A DNA stretch of 64,000 nucleotides from JAPORY01 sp965215385 (GTDB taxonomy: Bacteria; Pseudomonadota; Alphaproteobacteria; Rhodobacterales; Rhodobacteraceae): the NCBI GenBank assembly GCA_965215385.1, contig OZ244059.1:1364001-1428000 (forward strand), in the 5' to 3' direction. The translations under genes and the position numbers were made by a program. Under the pieces are notes generated by a model. It did not search any database. It was not told the origin of the DNA and was given only the letters and a program-made list of their open reading frames with translations. This document shows, piece by piece, positions 9,114 through 18,464 of the stretch (position 1 is its first letter; each line of letters starts with the position of its first letter).

Positions 9114-9986
9114 TCAACTGGGTATATTGTCTGGGGAGTAATATACCTTATGAACCTGTCCAACAATGAGCGGGTCCGGTTGCTTTATCACCGATGAACA
9201 TTTGTCGGGATAGTCCAAGGTCGCAAGAAAATGTCGCATGCAATTAAGGCGAGCGCGTTTTTTGTCATTTGACGTTATGATTGTCCACGGCGCATCGGCC
9301 GTATCGGTATAGAAGAACATCGCTTGTTTCGCCTCGGTGTATTGCTCCCATTTATTGAGTGAGGCTTTATCGACAGAACTCAGTTTCCATTGTTTTAGCG
9401 GATCCATTTGGCGATTTTGAAATCGCCGTCTTTGCTCTGCTTGCGAAACCGAGAACCAATATTTGTACAGTTGAATACCGGATCGAACCAACATTCGTTC
9501 CAATTCTGGTGCCTGTCGCATAAACTCAAGATATTCGTGGGCGGTACAAAATGACATCACTTTTTCGACGCCCGCACGATTATACCAACTACGGTCAAAA
9601 AAAACGATTTCTCCGGCGGTTGGTAAATGCTGAACGTAGCGCTGGAAATACCATTGACCTCGCTCGGTGTCGCTGGGTTTGTTTAAGGCAACGACGCGAG
9701 CACTTCGCGGGTTTAGGTGTTCCATGAACCGCTTAATCGTCCCACCTTTTCCGGCAGCATCTCGACCTTCGAAGAATAGGAGAAACTTCTTTCCGGTTTC
9801 CTGTGCCCAGAGTTGCACTTTGAGGAGTTCGGCTTGCAACAAAGCTTTCTCATCCTCATAGGTTCTTTTCGCCAACTTACGGCGGTAGGGATACTTTCCG
9901 CTCTCAAACGCCGCTCGAATTTCTTCGGGGGTCTGCTTTATGTTAGTCGTTTCCGGGGTGCTGACGGTCTTGGATTGCTGCAACAT
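9114..9986 (-). CDS. ppk2: Polyphosphate kinase 2
   Basis: A 290-residue cytoplasmic PPK2 that transfers phosphate between polyphosphate and nucleoside diphosphates. Walker A is GRDAAGKGG (residues 74-82) and the lid/Walker B region DRSWYNR lies at 131-137; both are diagnostic. The one-domain length fits class I PPK2. I use the ATG at 9986 because GGAAGG lies directly upstream; a TTG nine codons earlier is less likely. It ends 11 bases before the DUF1007 start codon and may share a transcript with the metal-transport pair. It could serve stress-linked GTP or ATP regeneration. Confidence 0.92.
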   Translation of the reverse strand: MLQQSKTVSTPETTNIKQTPEEIRAAFESGKYPYRRKLAKRTYEDEKALLQAELLKVQLWAQETGKKFLLFFEGRDAAGKGGTIKRFMEHLNPRSARVVALNKPSDTERGQWYFQRYVQHLPTAGEIVFFDRSWYNRAGVEKVMSFCTAHEYLEFMRQAPELERMLVRSGIQLYKYWFSVSQAEQRRRFQNRQMDPLKQWKLSSVDKASLNKWEQYTEAKQAMFFYTDTADAPWTIITSNDKKRARLNCMRHFLATLDYPDKCSSVIKQPDPLIVGQVHKVYYSPDNIPS

Positions 9987-10510
9987 CTGACCTTCCCATC
10001 CATTGTGGATCAATCTTATTGCGACTTGCTTTAGTTGAAGCGCCCGAAAAATTCAACCACAAGAAGTCGTTGCGGAACAGTGTCCTTGTCTACGATCAGA
10101 GCTTGATACGATCTTTGCTCACATATATGGGCTCAACCGGCATGACTTGGAGTGGACATTGGACGCAATACCTCCGAGTTCCTCTCAGGCTTATGTTGAC
10201 AAACCGAACTAAATGGGTTTGGTGACTACCGAACCGGCCGTCAGCACTTGCCGCATTCGATATGCTTTCGGAGGGGTTAGACCTAGACTTGCACGCCTAA
10301 TGATGCAAAGGAATTGGCCCAAATCAAATCCCTCAATCTGAATTAATTTAATGCAGATCTCACAGGAAATTCCGCTATTCCTAAACTCTAGTTTCCATGA
10401 AATTCCAAGAAAAAAAAGAAACTGCAAAAGAATGTCCATTCTCAGACAAAGAATGAATTCTATCAACACTATTCCGGTGATTTCCATCAATTGCTGAATG
10501 TGTTAGCACA
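9987..10510. other. Intergenic, no gene recognised
   Basis: Divergent region between ppk2 and the epimerase gene, unusually AT-rich in its second half (about 10320-10500). It must hold both promoters. I see no coding frame with family resemblance. Confidence 0.5.
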
Positions 10511-10915
10511 ATGATTGGCCGACTGAACCATGTCGCGATTGCGGTTCCAAATTTGCAGAATGCCGCCGAAACTTATCGGGTAATTTTGGGCGCAAAAGTA
10601 GGTGAGCCACAAGACGAACCTAACCACGGTGTTACTGTCATCTTCATTGAACTACCAAATACTAAAGTTGAACTGCTCTATCCCCTCAGTGAGAACAGCC
10701 CGATCACTGGATTTTTGCAGAAAAATCCTGCAGGTGGGATACATCATATCTGCTATGAAGTGGACGATATCATTGTCGCTAGAGACCATCTCGTTAAGAG
10801 CGGCGCTCGAATACTCGGCGACGAAATGCCCCAAACTGGTGCTCACGGAAAGCCAGTCTTGTTTCTTCATCCAAAAGACACTCACGGCTGCCTCATCGAA
10901 TTGGAGCAGACCTAG
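10511..10915 (+). CDS. mce: Methylmalonyl-CoA epimerase
   Basis: A 134-residue VOC-fold enzyme that interconverts (R)- and (S)-methylmalonyl-CoA in propionyl-CoA metabolism. Conserved positions include His7 (RLNHVAIAV), Glu54 (KVELLYPL), HH78-79 (GGIHHICYEVDD) and Glu130 (CLIELEQ). Length and the GGIHHICYEV signature are those of Mce/Epi and differ from glyoxalase I. In many alphaproteobacteria this gene is directly followed by a DUF1467 gene. Here DUF1467 lies 2.3 kb downstream beyond a decayed toxin-antitoxin locus, so the pair appears to have been split by an insertion. Confidence 0.9.
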   Translation: MIGRLNHVAIAVPNLQNAAETYRVILGAKVGEPQDEPNHGVTVIFIELPNTKVELLYPLSENSPITGFLQKNPAGGIHHICYEVDDIIVARDHLVKSGARILGDEMPQTGAHGKPVLFLHPKDTHGCLIELEQT

Positions 10916-11819
10916 AGCGACTGCGCAAAACCACCGGTTTGTGACTCTGCGATTTATGAAAGTTGACTAATTTGGCTTGGCGTAAACTGGTTGCAGATCT
11001 CGAGAGAAAAATTAATGCCAGTTTTCAGAACGAGCAGGATCAACTTTATATTTGGATGACGATCCCAAACATTAGTTTGACCGTAGCTTGTGATTTCTAC
11101 GTTGCAGTCGGTCACGATCTCACCGTCTTTTTGAACGCTGACCCTCTAGCCCTATAGGCTGGCTAATGTCTCGGCAATGACAAGAGCGCAGCTAGGCGTC
11201 TTTCGGGTCGAACCAAGAGCGGTAACAGAATTCTTAAGACAGCTCGCATCGGATGTGCTCAGGGCACGCGTCGCGAACAAAGGCTGTCAGTTTCAGGAGT
11301 ATCAGCGAGCATTAACTCTGCGACGCAGCTGCAAGAAAGCAACGGTTGCAATGGCGCACAAGTGCTTTGCGTCATCTACACCTGCTGCCCAACGCTAGCG
11401 TCATACCGTGACCCTACCAATATCAACTATGATCATTTAATGGTGGAGCCGAATGCGCCGCGCTGACTGCGGTTACTTTCGGAGTTCGGTTTCGTGCCAG
11501 AACCACCACCAGCGGCGATGCTGAGGGCATAGCCTGATTTAAGGGGTACCTCGATGCTGCACTATAATTCTGTGACGATTCATTACCTTTGATAGAGGAC
11601 CCTACTTGGGTTCGCCAAATGAGAAAAGGGAACGCATCGCTCAGAATTTGGGCAACCCATTTGCCGTGGAGGGTCCCTGCCAAAGTCGGATTAACTCAAT
11701 TAACCAAATTCGGTTGCCAACAATACTGAAAATTCCGAATCAAATGACAATTTGGTTGGTGTATTGCAAATACTGTGCAAATTTCTTTCGGTACGCAACT
11801 GGAGTTCGAAGGAGGTGAA
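10916..11819. other. Spacer of low coding potential
   Basis: About 900 bases with only short open frames. One (10963-11157, TTG start, 64 codons, sequence including LERKINASFQNEQDQLYIWM) could be a small or broken gene but matches nothing I know. The rest looks non-coding. It probably entered together with the adjacent RES-Xre locus. Confidence 0.4.
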
Positions 11820-12369
11820 ATGGCCAGTTCAAGCGTTCCGACTGTTGAGACCGTAGGGCTTCTCCTTGAAGAATTTCCGGTGTTGTCGGATGCTACCAAA
11901 AATTTCGTTCACAGATATCCTCACGCGGCGCACCTAGCCGTGGCCAAGCCGTTAGCGGCGATTGCGGCCCGGCAGGAAGCTGAGGATATCGCGGCTTACC
12001 AGAACGGCTATGGCGGTTCGTTGTTAGGCGGGGCTTGACGAGGCCATCCTCGGCGTTACCAAGGCGGCAGAACGGCTAGAAGTATCCCGCATAATGGTTT
12101 ATGAATGGGCGCGGAGGGCAAGACTGATTGCGTGGAAAACCACGAAGCGCGAGCGGCACATTCCGGCAACGCAGATTTTCGGTGCCGGTCCGGTCATTTC
12201 CGGTCTCAAGGATGTTGTCGACATTATCGGAGACCCTGAGGCCTGGAGGTTTCTTACTCAGGAATGGGGCTTTGAGGAGATGGTCTCGCTGCCGCTCGAT
12301 TTGCTTAAGGACGTCCGCATTGACGAAGTATTGCACGCGGCACCGGGATTCGACACTGCGTTCACATGA
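11820..12369 (+). pseudogene. Xre/MbcA/ParS-type antitoxin (DUF2384), frameshifted
   Basis: Antitoxin of a RES-Xre toxin-antitoxin pair. The ATG at 11820 has GGAGGTGAA directly upstream. The first frame (MASSSVPTVETVGLLLEEF...) is open to 12038. A second frame then reads LDEAILGVTKAAERLEVSR, a helix-turn-helix, followed by ARRARLIAWKTTKRERHIP. The toxin-binding DUF2384 domain ends LLKDVRIDEVLHAAPGFD, with a stop at 12367-12369. One frame change near 12020-12035 (GGCGGGGCTT) is enough to join both parts into a protein of about 180 residues. The stop overlaps the start of the toxin gene, the usual arrangement. As given, no full-length product can be made. Confidence 0.7.
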
Positions 12370-12930
12370 TCGAAAACTGCCATCGCAGAAGCCGAATCGC
12401 TACTGTCCTGATAACCACGTCCCTGTCTTCTGGCTACCGCATCAGGGCGCACCGTCATCAATCGAACCCACTCGGAACGAGTCCAGTCGCTTCCCGGTTC
12501 TGTACGCGAAACGGCGGATTTACGGTACTTTACGTGGTACCCGGCTTCACCACGGCGGTGGTTGGAACGGTGGTGAGGGACAGAATTGCGAGCATAAGGG
12601 GGCGTGATCGCGGTGAAGGAAATCACGGTCCGAGTCTAGGTGCACATTTCCGCACAAGCATGGGCGGAGTTGACGCTGCTGGATCTGCGTGGTGACGGCT
12701 GCACTAGAATTGGTGCGTCAACCGATGTAGTAAAGGCCAGAAACCACGCGGCAGGTCGGGCATTCGCGAAGTCCATCCACGCGGCTCATGTCGATGTCGA
12801 CGAACCCTCTATTCCCTACGCCCGTGGGGTTGTCTATGCCGTGTTCAAGTACCCTATCGGAAAACTAACCGCATTGGAGACTGAATTAATGCAAAACCGC
12901 CCGGAACTGTCGGATATCTCGAAGCAGTAA
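12366..12930 (+). pseudogene. RES-domain toxin, broken
   Basis: Toxin partner of the upstream Xre antitoxin; RES toxins deplete NAD+. The first frame contains GYRIRAHRHQSNPLG and GGFTVLYVVPGFTTAVVGTVVRD, matching the conserved RES core. A second frame (about 12640-12930) carries ELTLLDLRGDGCTRIGAS, followed by the C-terminal GVVYAVF-like segment and a TAA-type end at 12928-12930. A frame change near 12600-12640 and a TAG between the parts disrupt it. In the core, the Glu usually found in the TAxxET segment reads Gly (TAVVGT), which would remove an active-site residue. Start at 12366 overlaps the antitoxin stop. Clearly non-functional as given. Confidence 0.65.
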
Positions 12931-13215
12931 GGGATCAGCCTTGCACATTAGTTCCGGCCCCTGACCGCCTATCACAGCAACATCGCGATATACGAAACTG
13001 CGTGATCGCTTTGCATAGTGCAACTAACCGCAAACGGTGCCAGAAAAGTTGAATCCATATGCCTAATTTCGATCAACTGGATCGGCTCTTAAGTCAGCAT
13101 AATAGATTTGTTTTGTTCAGACTTTCTTCCTCATGATAGACCAGAGGGAACAAAACGTTTAGACAGGTGTCGACCGCAAGTGGCGGTGCAAAACAAAATT
13201 TGCGAAAGATGGGAT

Positions 13216-13476
13216 ATGGCATTTACCTCGGCACTCGTTCTCTACGCTGTATTATGGGTGCTTGTTTTCCTAATTTTGCTACCTTTGCGCATCAGTACGC
13301 AAGGCGATGTGAACAAAATTATCGAGGGCACCCCTGCCAGCGCACCAACAGAGCACCACTTGCAAAGAAAGGCGTGGATTACGAGCATCGCTGCCCTCGT
13401 CCTTTGGGGAATTGCGGCGGGAGTGATTATAACCGATGCCATTACCGTAGAAGATATTGATCTTTTTCATCGGTAG
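13216..13476 (+). CDS. DUF1467 family inner-membrane protein
   Basis: An 86-residue protein with two transmembrane helices, near residues 4-24 (SALVLYAVLWVLVFLILLPL) and 54-74 (ITSIAALVLWGIAAGVIITD). A short loop between them contains the family's GTPxSAP motif (here EGTPASAP) and basic residues. DUF1467 is found mainly in alphaproteobacteria, often next to methylmalonyl-CoA epimerase and outer-membrane or lipoprotein-export genes. Function is unknown. ATG at 13216 gives a standard N-terminus; a longer frame upstream is not conserved. It is convergent with the next gene. Confidence 0.85.
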   Translation: MAFTSALVLYAVLWVLVFLILLPLRISTQGDVNKIIEGTPASAPTEHHLQRKAWITSIAALVLWGIAAGVIITDAITVEDIDLFHR

Positions 13477-13489
13477 GCAATCAATTTCC

Positions 13490-13738
13490 TCAGTCAGAAT
13501 TTGATCGGTCTTTTCTTCGCACATAGATTCCTTCAGGCAAATTCAGCGCCACTGCTAAGTCTGCAAGCTGATCGGTAGATAGCGTAATGACTTGTAACTT
13601 GTTAGTCTGCGGATTGATTTGTTCAAGGATGACGAAGTCGGCAGCGGACTTGATGACGACATCTTCGCACAAAGGTGCGGTCCCCTCATCAATCAAAGTG
13701 ATTGAGGTGTGGTCAAACTCGTGTTCAATTGTCAGCAT
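13490..13738 (-). CDS. Conserved-looking hypothetical protein, 82 residues
   Basis: I cannot name a family. The protein begins MLTIEHEFDHTSITLIDEG, is acidic, has alternating hydrophobic residues suggesting a small beta-rich domain, and ends in a charged YVRRKDRSNSD tail. There is no signal peptide and no Cys pair beyond one Cys (LCEDVV). It faces the DUF1467 gene tail to tail with 13 bases between. Reading-frame quality (one ATG, full-length open frame, compact spacing) makes it likely real. Confidence 0.5.
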   Translation of the reverse strand: MLTIEHEFDHTSITLIDEGTAPLCEDVVIKSAADFVILEQINPQTNKLQVITLSTDQLADLAVALNLPEGIYVRRKDRSNSD

Positions 13739-13884
13739 TAGTATCGCTTAACCATTTTTTGCGCCTTTCGCAAGTTATCATGAAAGCACGGGCGTCATAT
13801 TACAAGGACTAGATGCATTGCCGTGGCAGAGGGTCACTAATTGCCCTCCCGATCATAATGTAATTCCAAGACACCGAAATCGGC

Positions 13885-14649
13885 TTGATTGGGGTTCCTT
13901 GGGATGGCGTCACCACCAATCGGCTTAGAGCTCGGCACGGTCCTCGTCAGCTCCGCGATCTATCAACCATGATAAGGGGCGAGCATGGACAAACGGGTTG
14001 CCGCCCCTTTGAACTCGCAAATTGTGCCGATCTCGGTGACGTTTGTATCAATCCCGCTGACCTTCACGACTCCATCGCGCGAATCACAAGTTTCTTCCAG
14101 ACGCTATGTCATGCAAATATTGTTCCACTGACCGCGGGCGGAGATCATTTGCTCTCGTTGCCGAGCTATGAGTGCTCGGCCAACGGCAACCGCTAGGCTT
14201 GGTGCATTTCGATAGCCATAGCGACCTGTTTTTCTCGTACTTTGACGGCTCACAATACACGCATGGAACACCGTTTCGGCGGGCCTTAGAGGAAGGCCTC
14301 TTGGATCCGAGTCGTAAAATTCAAATTGGCCTTCGCGGTACCTGCTACGACCAAGAAGATCGTGATTTCGCGACATCTGTCGGTATCCGCCAAATTACCA
14401 TAGAAGAGTTTTTCGCGCGGGGCACGGAAGATGTCTTGGCAGAGGCAAGAGAAATAGTCGGGAACGCGCCGACATATGTCAGTTACGACATTGATTTTGT
14501 CGATCCCGCCTCTGCCCTCGGAACTGGCACGCCTGAGTTTGGCGGCCCCTCGTCTCATGCCGCTCTCGTCTTTGCGCACTTGCTTGGGGGGAATCAATAT
14601 CGTCGGAGCCGATTTAATGGAGGTCTTACCCCCCTTTGATCAGGGCTAA
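13885..14649 (+). pseudogene. Ureohydrolase (agmatinase-like), two frameshifts
   Basis: Remnant of an arginase/agmatinase-family enzyme, which hydrolyses a guanidino compound to urea with a dimanganese centre. All metal motifs remain: GGDH (about 14130), FDSHSD (14207-14224) and SYDIDFVDP (about 14485). Frame 1 (GVPWDGVTTNRLRARHGPRQ...) stops at 14196. Frame 2 takes over at about 14165-14175 and runs to GGPSSHAALVFAHLLGG. A third frame after a G6 run (14586-14591) gives NIVGADLMEVLPPFDQG and the expected TAA at 14647-14649. The natural N-terminus is also missing, since an in-frame TAA lies a few codons before 13885. Agmatinase versus guanidinobutyrase cannot be decided. Confidence 0.75.
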
Positions 14650-14674
14650 ATTGTTTTCGGAGTTTTCTAGAGAT

Positions 14675-14839
14675 TCAAGATCCAAAAATTGTTAAACTAA
14701 TTACGACAACCGCGATCACCGCAAAGATTAACCGCGTTTCGCGCGGTGCGGCGTCTTTTTCGATCCGGCCGATGTTCTTGGACATCTTTTCTGCCAAGAG
14801 CGATTTCTCGGTGCGATATTCCGCTTGCTTCGTTTCCAT
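14675..14839 (-). pseudogene. Coiled-coil membrane protein, diverged copy A
   Basis: Most diverged copy of the array: 54 residues from METKQAEYRTEKSLLAEK to LTIFGS and a TGA. It lacks the DKEAAQR heptad found in the other copies (reads KDAAPRETR). Upstream in-frame codons still encode ERDNALTIAELKGQITAL, but without a start codon. It is either translated from the internal Met or dead. It is the oldest duplicate by divergence. Confidence 0.5.
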
Positions 14840-15047
14840 GCGTTCCTTCAATGCCGTGATCTGGCCTTTCAGTTCGGCAATCGTCAGCGCGTTATCGCGT
14901 TCGTCAGTCCAAACCGCAGGCTACCGGCTCACGAACAGCGCAAGAGTGTGCCAGTCGCGACTAGTCTCAACCGCTTAAAGCCAGTTTAGCCCGATCTAAT
15001 GCGGTTGGCAGCGAACTAATCGTTTCTAGGTTGCGTTGGCACTCACT

Positions 15048-15242
15048 TTAGGTGGTTAAGAATCCAAAAATTGTTAAACCAATTCCGACAACCGCGATCA
15101 TCGCAAAGATCAACCGCGTCTCGCGCTGTGCGGCCTCCTTATCGCGCTGTGCGGCATCTTTTTCAATCCTTCCGATGTTCTCGGACATCTTTTCTGCCAA
15201 GAGCGATATGTCGGTGCGGTATTCCGCTTGCTTCGTTTCCAT
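15048..15242 (-). pseudogene. Coiled-coil membrane protein, copy B (5'-truncated)
   Basis: 64 residues from an internal Met (METKQAEYRTDISLLAEK) to the C-terminal membrane helix LIFAMIAVVGIGLTIFGFL. It has one DKEAAQR heptad. Upstream frame retains TDERDNALAIAELKGQIT, but the original ATG codon reads TGG and a TAG lies three codons further upstream. A shortened protein could still be made if the internal ATG is used. I see no ribosome-binding site there. Confidence 0.55.
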
Positions 15243-15450
15243 GCGTTCCTCCAGTGCCGTGATCTGGCCTTTCAGCTCGGCAATCGCCAGCGCGTTATCG
15301 CGTTCGTCAGTCCAAGCCGCAGGCTACCTGCTCACGAACAGCGCAAGAGTGTGCCAGTCGCGACTAGTCTGAACCGATTAAAGCCAGTTTTGCCCGATCT
15401 AATGCGGTTGGCAGCGAACTAATCGTTTCTAGGCTGCGTTAGCACTCACT

Positions 15451-15666
15451 TTAGGTGGTTAAGAATCCAAAAATTGTTAAACCAATTCCGACAACCGCGA
15501 TCATCGCAAAGATCAACCGCGTCTCGCGCTGTGCGGCCTCCTTATCGCGCTGTGCGGCCTCCTTATCGCGCTGTGCGGCGTCTTTTTCAATCCTTCCGAT
15601 GTTCTCGGACATCTTTTCTGCCAAGAGCGATATGTCGGTGCGGTATTCGGCTTGCTTCGTTTCCAT
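15451..15666 (-). pseudogene. Coiled-coil membrane protein, copy C with extra heptad
   Basis: 71 residues from the internal METKQ, identical to copy B except for a second DKEAAQR heptad, which lengthens the predicted coiled coil by one heptad turn. Same loss of the original start codon and the same upstream TAG as copy B, so these lesions predate the duplication that produced B and C. Confidence 0.55.
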
Positions 15667-15874
15667 GCGTTCCTCCAGTGCCGTGATCTGGCCTTTCAGC
15701 TCGGCAATCGCCAGCGCGTTATCGCGTTCGTCAGTCCAAGCCGCAGGCTACCTGCTCACGAACAGCGCAAGAGTGTGCCAGTCGCGACTAGTCTGAACCG
15801 ATTAAAGCCAGTTTTGCCCGATCTAATGCGGTTGGCAGCGAACTAATCGTTTCTAGGCTGCGTTAGCACTCACT

Positions 15875-16141
15875 TTAGGTGGTTAAGAATCCAAAAATTG
15901 TTAAACCAATTCCGACAACCGCGATCATCGCAAAGATCAACCGCGTCTCGCGCTGTGCGGCCTCCTTATCGCGCTGTGCGGCGTCTTTTTCAATCCTTCC
16001 GATGTTCTCGGACATCTTTTCTGCCAAGAGCGATATGTCGGTGCGGTATTCGGCTTGCTTCGTTTCCATGCGTTCCTCCAGTGCCGTGATCTGGCCTTTC
16101 AGTTTGGCAATCGCCAGTGCGTTATCGTGCTCATCTGTCAT
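15875..16141 (-). CDS. Small coiled-coil protein with C-terminal membrane anchor
   Basis: The only complete copy: 88 residues starting MTDEHDNALAIAKLKGQ. Residues about 10-66 form a charged amphipathic helix with heptad spacing (ALEERMETKQAEYR, AEKMSENIGRIEKD, AAQRDKEAAQRETR). Residues about 68-87 are one transmembrane helix (LIFAMIAVVGIGLTIFGFL). The layout resembles DUF1640-like proteins: a soluble coiled-coil stalk anchored at the C-terminus, probably oligomeric. The start ATG at 16141 replaces the TGG of copies B and C. No function can be assigned. Confidence 0.65.
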   Translation of the reverse strand: MTDEHDNALAIAKLKGQITALEERMETKQAEYRTDISLLAEKMSENIGRIEKDAAQRDKEAAQRETRLIFAMIAVVGIGLTIFGFLTT

Positions 16142-16362
16142 GGTTGAATCCTACTAGTCCAATTCTATCTCCCGCGGTAGTTTAGGTCAAGCGAGGCAAA
16201 ATTTTGGTAGTGTATCACTTTGAAATTTTTTTCTTGTAACGTCCGTTCAATTCTGACGTGCAACACTACGATGTTGTGGTTTAGAGGATCTTGGCTCACA
16301 GGTGTTGTATTGGAGTCAGGAGTTGGTCTGAATCTCTGAAGATTTTTTAAAAGGAGATTCCG

Positions 16363-17316
16363 ATGCCAAACGGCTACCACCACCTGACCGATGCCGATCG
16401 ATGCCAAATTCACGCCTTGAAGGCAAGCGGGTATTCGCTGCGTGCCATCGCCCGCGAAATGAATCGCAACCCGGCGACGATTTCACGGGAACTTCGTCGT
16501 AACAGTGGTGAACGGGGGTACCGTCACAAGCAAGCGGAACAAAAGGCGCGAGAGCGTCGCCGTGCGTCGTCGCGGCCTCGGAAGCTGACGGCGGAACTCT
16601 GGTCTCTGATTGAAGGCCTCTTGGTTTTGGCCTGGAGTCCGGAGCCGATAGCGGGTCGTTTGCGTCGCGACGGGGTGGTTTCGGTGAGTGCCGAGTGGAT
16701 CTATCAGTATATTCGGGCGGATCGGCAGCGCGGCGGGGTGTTATGGCGATCGTTACGCAGCCGTGGCAAGAAGCCGAATGTGACGGCGGGCCGGGATCGT
16801 GGGCGCGGCTGCCTTCCGAACCGGGTGGACATCTCCGAGCGTCCGGAGTGCGTTGCGGCCAAGTCGCGGGTTGGAGACTGGGAGGTGGATACCGTGATTG
16901 GCAAAGGGCACCGAGGAGTGCTGGTCACGCTGGTGGATCGGATGTCGAAACTCGTGTTAATACCGAAGGTTCGTCGCAAAACGGCGGTGGCGGTTGGTGA
17001 GGCCATTAGCACCCGACTGGCACCGTATCCGGTGCACACCCTTACCGCCGACAACGGCAAGGAATTTGCCCGGCATGAAACAAGGGCTCGAACCTTATCC
17101 GCGTCGTTCTTTTTTGCCCGTCCCTATGCGTCTTGGGAACGCGGTTTGAACGAACATACGAATGGCTTGATCCGCGGGTATTTTCCGAAGGGCACCGATT
17201 TCCAGGCGGTGACGGCGGCGGCGGTGCAGCGCGTGCCGGAGGCTTTCAATACCCGCCCACGCCAGGTCTTGGGGTATCGCACCCCGCAGGAGGTGATGGC
17301 CGCGGCTAAGGCCTGA
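16363..17316 (+). mobile_element. IS30-family transposase, intact
   Basis: A 317-residue transposase. The N-terminal helix-turn-helix (HHLTDADRCQIHALKASGYS, RAIAREMNRNPATISRELRRN) binds the IS ends. The DDE catalytic core follows: first Asp in GDWEVDTVIGKGH, second Asp in TADNGKEFARH, Glu in ERGLNEHTNGLIRGYFPKG. An AAGGAG ribosome-binding site precedes the ATG. The gene is more GC-rich than its flanks. I could not identify convincing terminal inverted repeats, so element borders are not set. It lies right after the coiled-coil gene array and may have helped generate it. Confidence 0.92.
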
Positions 17317-18221
17317 ACGCTCATACTCGTCGCAAAATGGCGACCGCATAATGATCGACTTGATCATCGGCTACGGGGAAAAACATCGTCTCTCGGTCTG
17401 CCAATCCGTCACGGGTTTGCGGTCAGAACACGGGGCGAAATAGGGTCATCCCGGTTCTTGGTGGAATGAAAGAATGGACGCGGGCACCTGCGGAGTGTCG
17501 ACTAGATGGTATCGGTCCGCCGGCCGCCGCGAACAAGCCTAGCCTATTCCCGGTTCCAGTCGGCATCGGGGTATCTGCCGTTGCTTCGTATCGTGTCGCC
17601 GATGCGCGCCGATCGGTGCCCGACAGATCAAGACGGAAAGGCGGCTGCCGCCCCCTTGAACCCCCGCATTATCGACGGTGTTCAATCGCGTGTCGACATG
17701 ATCAGCCGCGGTGCCGGTGCCAAGATCGGATTGCACTTTACTTGCGCTTGACCGGAGACTGATCTAAAGTCCCAGTTAGAGATTGCGACCGCTGTTGACC
17801 ACTGACAACACAGCGAACCATTCTTGATAACCCCGGCGTCTGCTCACCAGTTCAGAAGAACACTAAAGGCGGGTGAAAAAATGCCTATTGTTGCACCTCA
17901 GTGTTGTATCGGTGGATGATAAAATGGTTCGTGAATTTCCAAAAAAGTCCGACAACAATTTAGCCCTGCCCCTTTTGATCCGTCTGGAAACACGGCTCTG
18001 CTTGGCGCGTTAATAATGTTTGAATTACTGTGTCTGATCGCATCGCGAGTCGCAACCAACAGATCCCGTTAAAACTGGGGTTTAACCAGTCCCGTGCGAT
18101 CCCTCGCGTACGCCAATCGTTCGGCGTCAATTTTGAGGGAGGAATGCATCCGAAACGGCCGCTGGCTCCAAACCCGACAAGTTCGGCGTCGACTAACGGC
18201 CGGGAGTCAACGCCGTCGGTA
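17317..18221. other. Spacer of low coding potential
   Basis: About 900 bases after the IS30 transposase. The first part presumably contains the right end of the element. A sequence at about 17900 (GTGTTGTATCGGTGG) resembles the stretch GTGTTGTATTGGAGT at about 16303, in the same orientation. This could mark a second IS end, but the match is short. No gene recognised. Confidence 0.4.
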
Positions 18222-18464
18222 CTAGAGACGATTGTGCGTACCATCGCAGAGCGGTGACTTAGCCGTTGCCTTGCAACCACAGAAGTAGAGTGTTCGGTCG
18301 GCATCGGCGGTATACTTCATCGGCGAGAAGCCACTGTCTTTATGGCTGCCATCGCAAAATGGCTGATTTGCAGATTGTCCGCAAGCGCACCAAAAATAGG
18401 ATTTTCCAGATTGAACTTCGACCGGATATGGCTCCTTTTGCGCAATAGTTGGTGTATTTGTCAT
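18222..18464 (-). CDS. Double CDGSH-type iron-sulfur protein
   Basis: An 80-residue protein with two zf-CDGSH motifs, each of the form CxCx2-3(S/T)x3PxCDG(S/T)H: CACGQSANQPFCDGSH (near residues 27-42) and CGCKATAKSPLCDGTH (near 62-77). Each would bind a redox-active 2Fe-2S cluster with three Cys and one His, as in bacterial mitoNEET relatives. The ATG at 18464 follows GGAGGAGATATCG, an excellent ribosome-binding site; a start five codons further upstream would overlap it. No signal peptide, so it is cytoplasmic. It stands alone, and a role in iron-sulfur or redox homeostasis is inferred. Confidence 0.88.
   Translation of the reverse strand: MTNTPTIAQKEPYPVEVQSGKSYFWCACGQSANQPFCDGSHKDSGFSPMKYTADADRTLYFCGCKATAKSPLCDGTHNRL

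Larger units (their letters stand above)
14657..16141. repeat. Four-copy tandem duplication of about 0.4 kb units
   Basis: Units begin at about 14657 (diverged), 15048, 15451 and 15875, each starting on the plus strand with TTAGGTGGTTAAGAATCC or a relative of it. Units two to four are nearly identical; spacings are 403 and 424 bases. The 21-base difference is one extra copy of an in-frame heptapeptide-coding repeat. Each unit holds a minus-strand gene for a coiled-coil membrane protein plus a common spacer with a TAG just before the residual N-terminal codons. Only the copy at 15875-16141 keeps the original start codon. The region is bounded on the right by an IS30-family element and on the left by the broken ureohydrolase. 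Confidence 0.85.

Noticed and set aside
14652..16157. Plus-strand open frames through the tandem array (reading MVKNPKIVKPIPTT...)
   Set aside because: They are the complementary reading of the coiled-coil genes. The minus-strand proteins have coherent heptads and a membrane helix, and the plus-strand versions have no plausible start signals.
17506..17751. Short frames downstream of the IS30 transposase
   Set aside because: No resemblance to any family and no start signals; likely chance frames in GC-rich DNA.
16296..17915. GTGTTGTATTGGAG and GTGTTGTATCGGTGG as terminal repeats of the IS30 element
   Set aside because: They lie in direct rather than inverted orientation and the match is short, so they cannot be the two ends of one element.
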